Assembly: GCA_002338615.1 (NCBI GenBank)
Contig: DDIS01000177.1
Location: 1-64,000 of the forward strand
Origin: Proteobacteria bacterium UBA1844
Lineage (GTDB): Bacteria; Pseudomonadota; Gammaproteobacteria; Steroidobacterales; Woeseiaceae
Direction of reading: 5' to 3'
DNA: 64,000 bases
The translations under genes and the position numbers were made by a program. This document shows positions 63,220-64,000 of this stretch, piece by piece. The notes beneath the pieces were generated by a model, which saw only the letters and a program-made list of their open reading frames with translations, was not told the origin of the DNA and did not search any database. How positions within the stretch are numbered: position 1 is the stretch's first letter; the number at the start of each line of letters is the position of its first letter.

Positions 63220-64000
63220 CTAAATGCTTTGCGCCAGCGCCTGCAAACCCTTCACCAGCCGATCACAATCGGCGGTGCTGTTGTAGATGGCGGGCGTTAC
63301 GCGGACACACGCGCCTTTGGCCACGCCGGCGCGATGCACAGTGAGGACACCGTGGTCTTTGAGCAAGCGTTCGACGATCGCCTTGTTACCGGGTACATCG
63401 GTGACGTTCTGAAACCGGAACGATGTAATGCCTCCGTGCATGCGCGAGTCATCCGGTGTCAGAATGTCGAGCTTCCTGATACCGCGTGCTGCGGCGACCC
63501 AATAGTCGCGCAAGTAGCGCAATCGTGCTTCCTTGTTCTGGCGGCCAACGTATTCGTGGTAGTCAAGCGCGTCCGGGGCACTGAGCTGCGCCGCAAAATT
63601 GACCGTGCCTGTATGCACGCGCCCTGTTATTTCCGTGCGTTCTTCGGCATAAGCACCGGGGTTCAAGGCCATGTCCCCCAGGCGTTGCCGCTTTATGTAC
63701 ATCGCGCCGACGCCTAATGGCGCACCAATCCATTTATGCAGGTTGAAACCAACGAAATCCGCGCCGAGTGTATCTACCTGGAAGTCCAACTGGCCCCACG
63801 AGTGAGCGGCATCAACGATAACGTCCACATCAAGTGCCCTGGCGCGCTCGGTGATTTCCCGTACCGGCACAAGCAAGCCCGTACGATGGCTGATGTGGGT
63901 CAGCAACAACAAGCGAACGTCCGGGTGTTTCTGCAGCGCGTTCACGTAAAATTCGACCAGCTCGTCGTGCGCCACCGGTTCCGGTATTTCCAGGCGAATG
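63220..64000 (-). CDS. Class V aminotransferase-fold PLP enzyme, C-terminal part (runs off the right edge)
   Basis: C-terminal 260 residues of a PLP-dependent enzyme of the cysteine-desulfurase / isopenicillin-N-epimerase group. The Asp/His that hold the cofactor are in VDVIVDAAHSWGQLDF, and the Schiff-base Lys is in GFNLHKWIGAPLGVG. A following TGRVHTGTVNFAAQL is typical of epimerase-like members. The C-terminal small domain ends DCDRLVKGLQALAQS. The frame is open to position 64000, so the N-terminal part and start are outside the window; an internal GTG at 63975 is not a real start. The substrate cannot be told. Confidence 0.9.
   Translation of the reverse strand, partial: IRLEIPEPVAHDELVEFYVNALQKHPDVRLLLLTHISHRTGLLVPVREITERARALDVDVIVDAAHSWGQLDFQVDTLGADFVGFNLHKWIGAPLGVGAMYIKRQRLGDMALNPGAYAEERTEITGRVHTGTVNFAAQLSAPDALDYHEYVGRQNKEARLRYLRDYWVAAARGIRKLDILTPDDSRMHGGITSFRFQNVTDVPGNKAIVERLLKDHGVLTVHRAGVAKGACVRVTPAIYNSTADCDRLVKGLQALAQSI

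Overview
The window reads as one contiguous chromosomal segment of a free-living, probably marine gammaproteobacterium with moderately high GC. Evidence: RlmJ, TrmB, AidB, Cfa, a bacterial thiopurine methyltransferase and the ExbB/ExbD families are all gamma-proteobacterial in style, and the envelope is clearly Gram-negative (lipoprotein signals, OmpA-like domains, beta-barrels, HlyD/MacB-type export). A Woeseia-like or related lineage would fit the gene mix, but that is a guess. No rRNA, tRNA or CRISPR array is visible.

Layout. (1) 42-27120, almost all on the minus strand, is the outstanding region. It holds three transcription blocks that look like one envelope machine: a block for a small secreted protein, two large TPR proteins, a TPR lipoprotein and a small secreted acidic protein (27120 to 20498); a block ExbB, ExbD, ExbD and an AgmX/TonB-like protein with a large cytoplasmic coiled coil (19236 to 15809); and a pair made of a 3375-residue DUF11-repeat surface protein and a 1733-residue OmpA-repeat/beta-barrel outer-membrane protein (15367 to 42). 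The last pair is preceded by an RNA element that closely resembles a class I cyclic di-GMP riboswitch with a visible alternative pairing, so the surface component is probably switched by c-di-GMP. One of the two ExbD copies has Asn where the proton-carrying Asp should be. A cold-shock gene and a SnoaL-like gene sit between the blocks.

(2) 27352-34699: a divergent purD, a soluble PQQ-type sugar dehydrogenase, recQ, a SIMPL-domain protein, a small lipoprotein and an S41 protease. (3) 34944-36582: a TrmB-type regulator behind a strong promoter overlapped by a perfect palindrome, followed by one secreted protein and a terminator. (4) 37010-39734: an SLC13-type permease and an outer-membrane barrel. 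(5) 39766-47021: an HlyD/ABC/FtsX exporter operon divergent from an NtrC-type regulator and its NtrY-like kinase; the exporter has a consensus sigma-54 promoter. (6) 47263-54351: small stress and envelope genes, a CadC-like winged-helix/TPR regulator and a REP-associated (RAYT/IS200-like) transposon inserted exactly between two convergent genes. (7) 54460-64000: Cfa, AidB, thiopurine methyltransferase, an EamA transporter, an exported SDR, a CocE-type hydrolase, RlmJ and the C-terminal part of a class V aminotransferase that runs off the right edge.

A family of GTAGGAGCGG-type REP palindromes is scattered through the window. Copies supply the stop codons of recQ and of a lipoprotein gene, and paired copies lie at the 5' ends of two genes of the envelope cluster, where they make the start sites uncertain.
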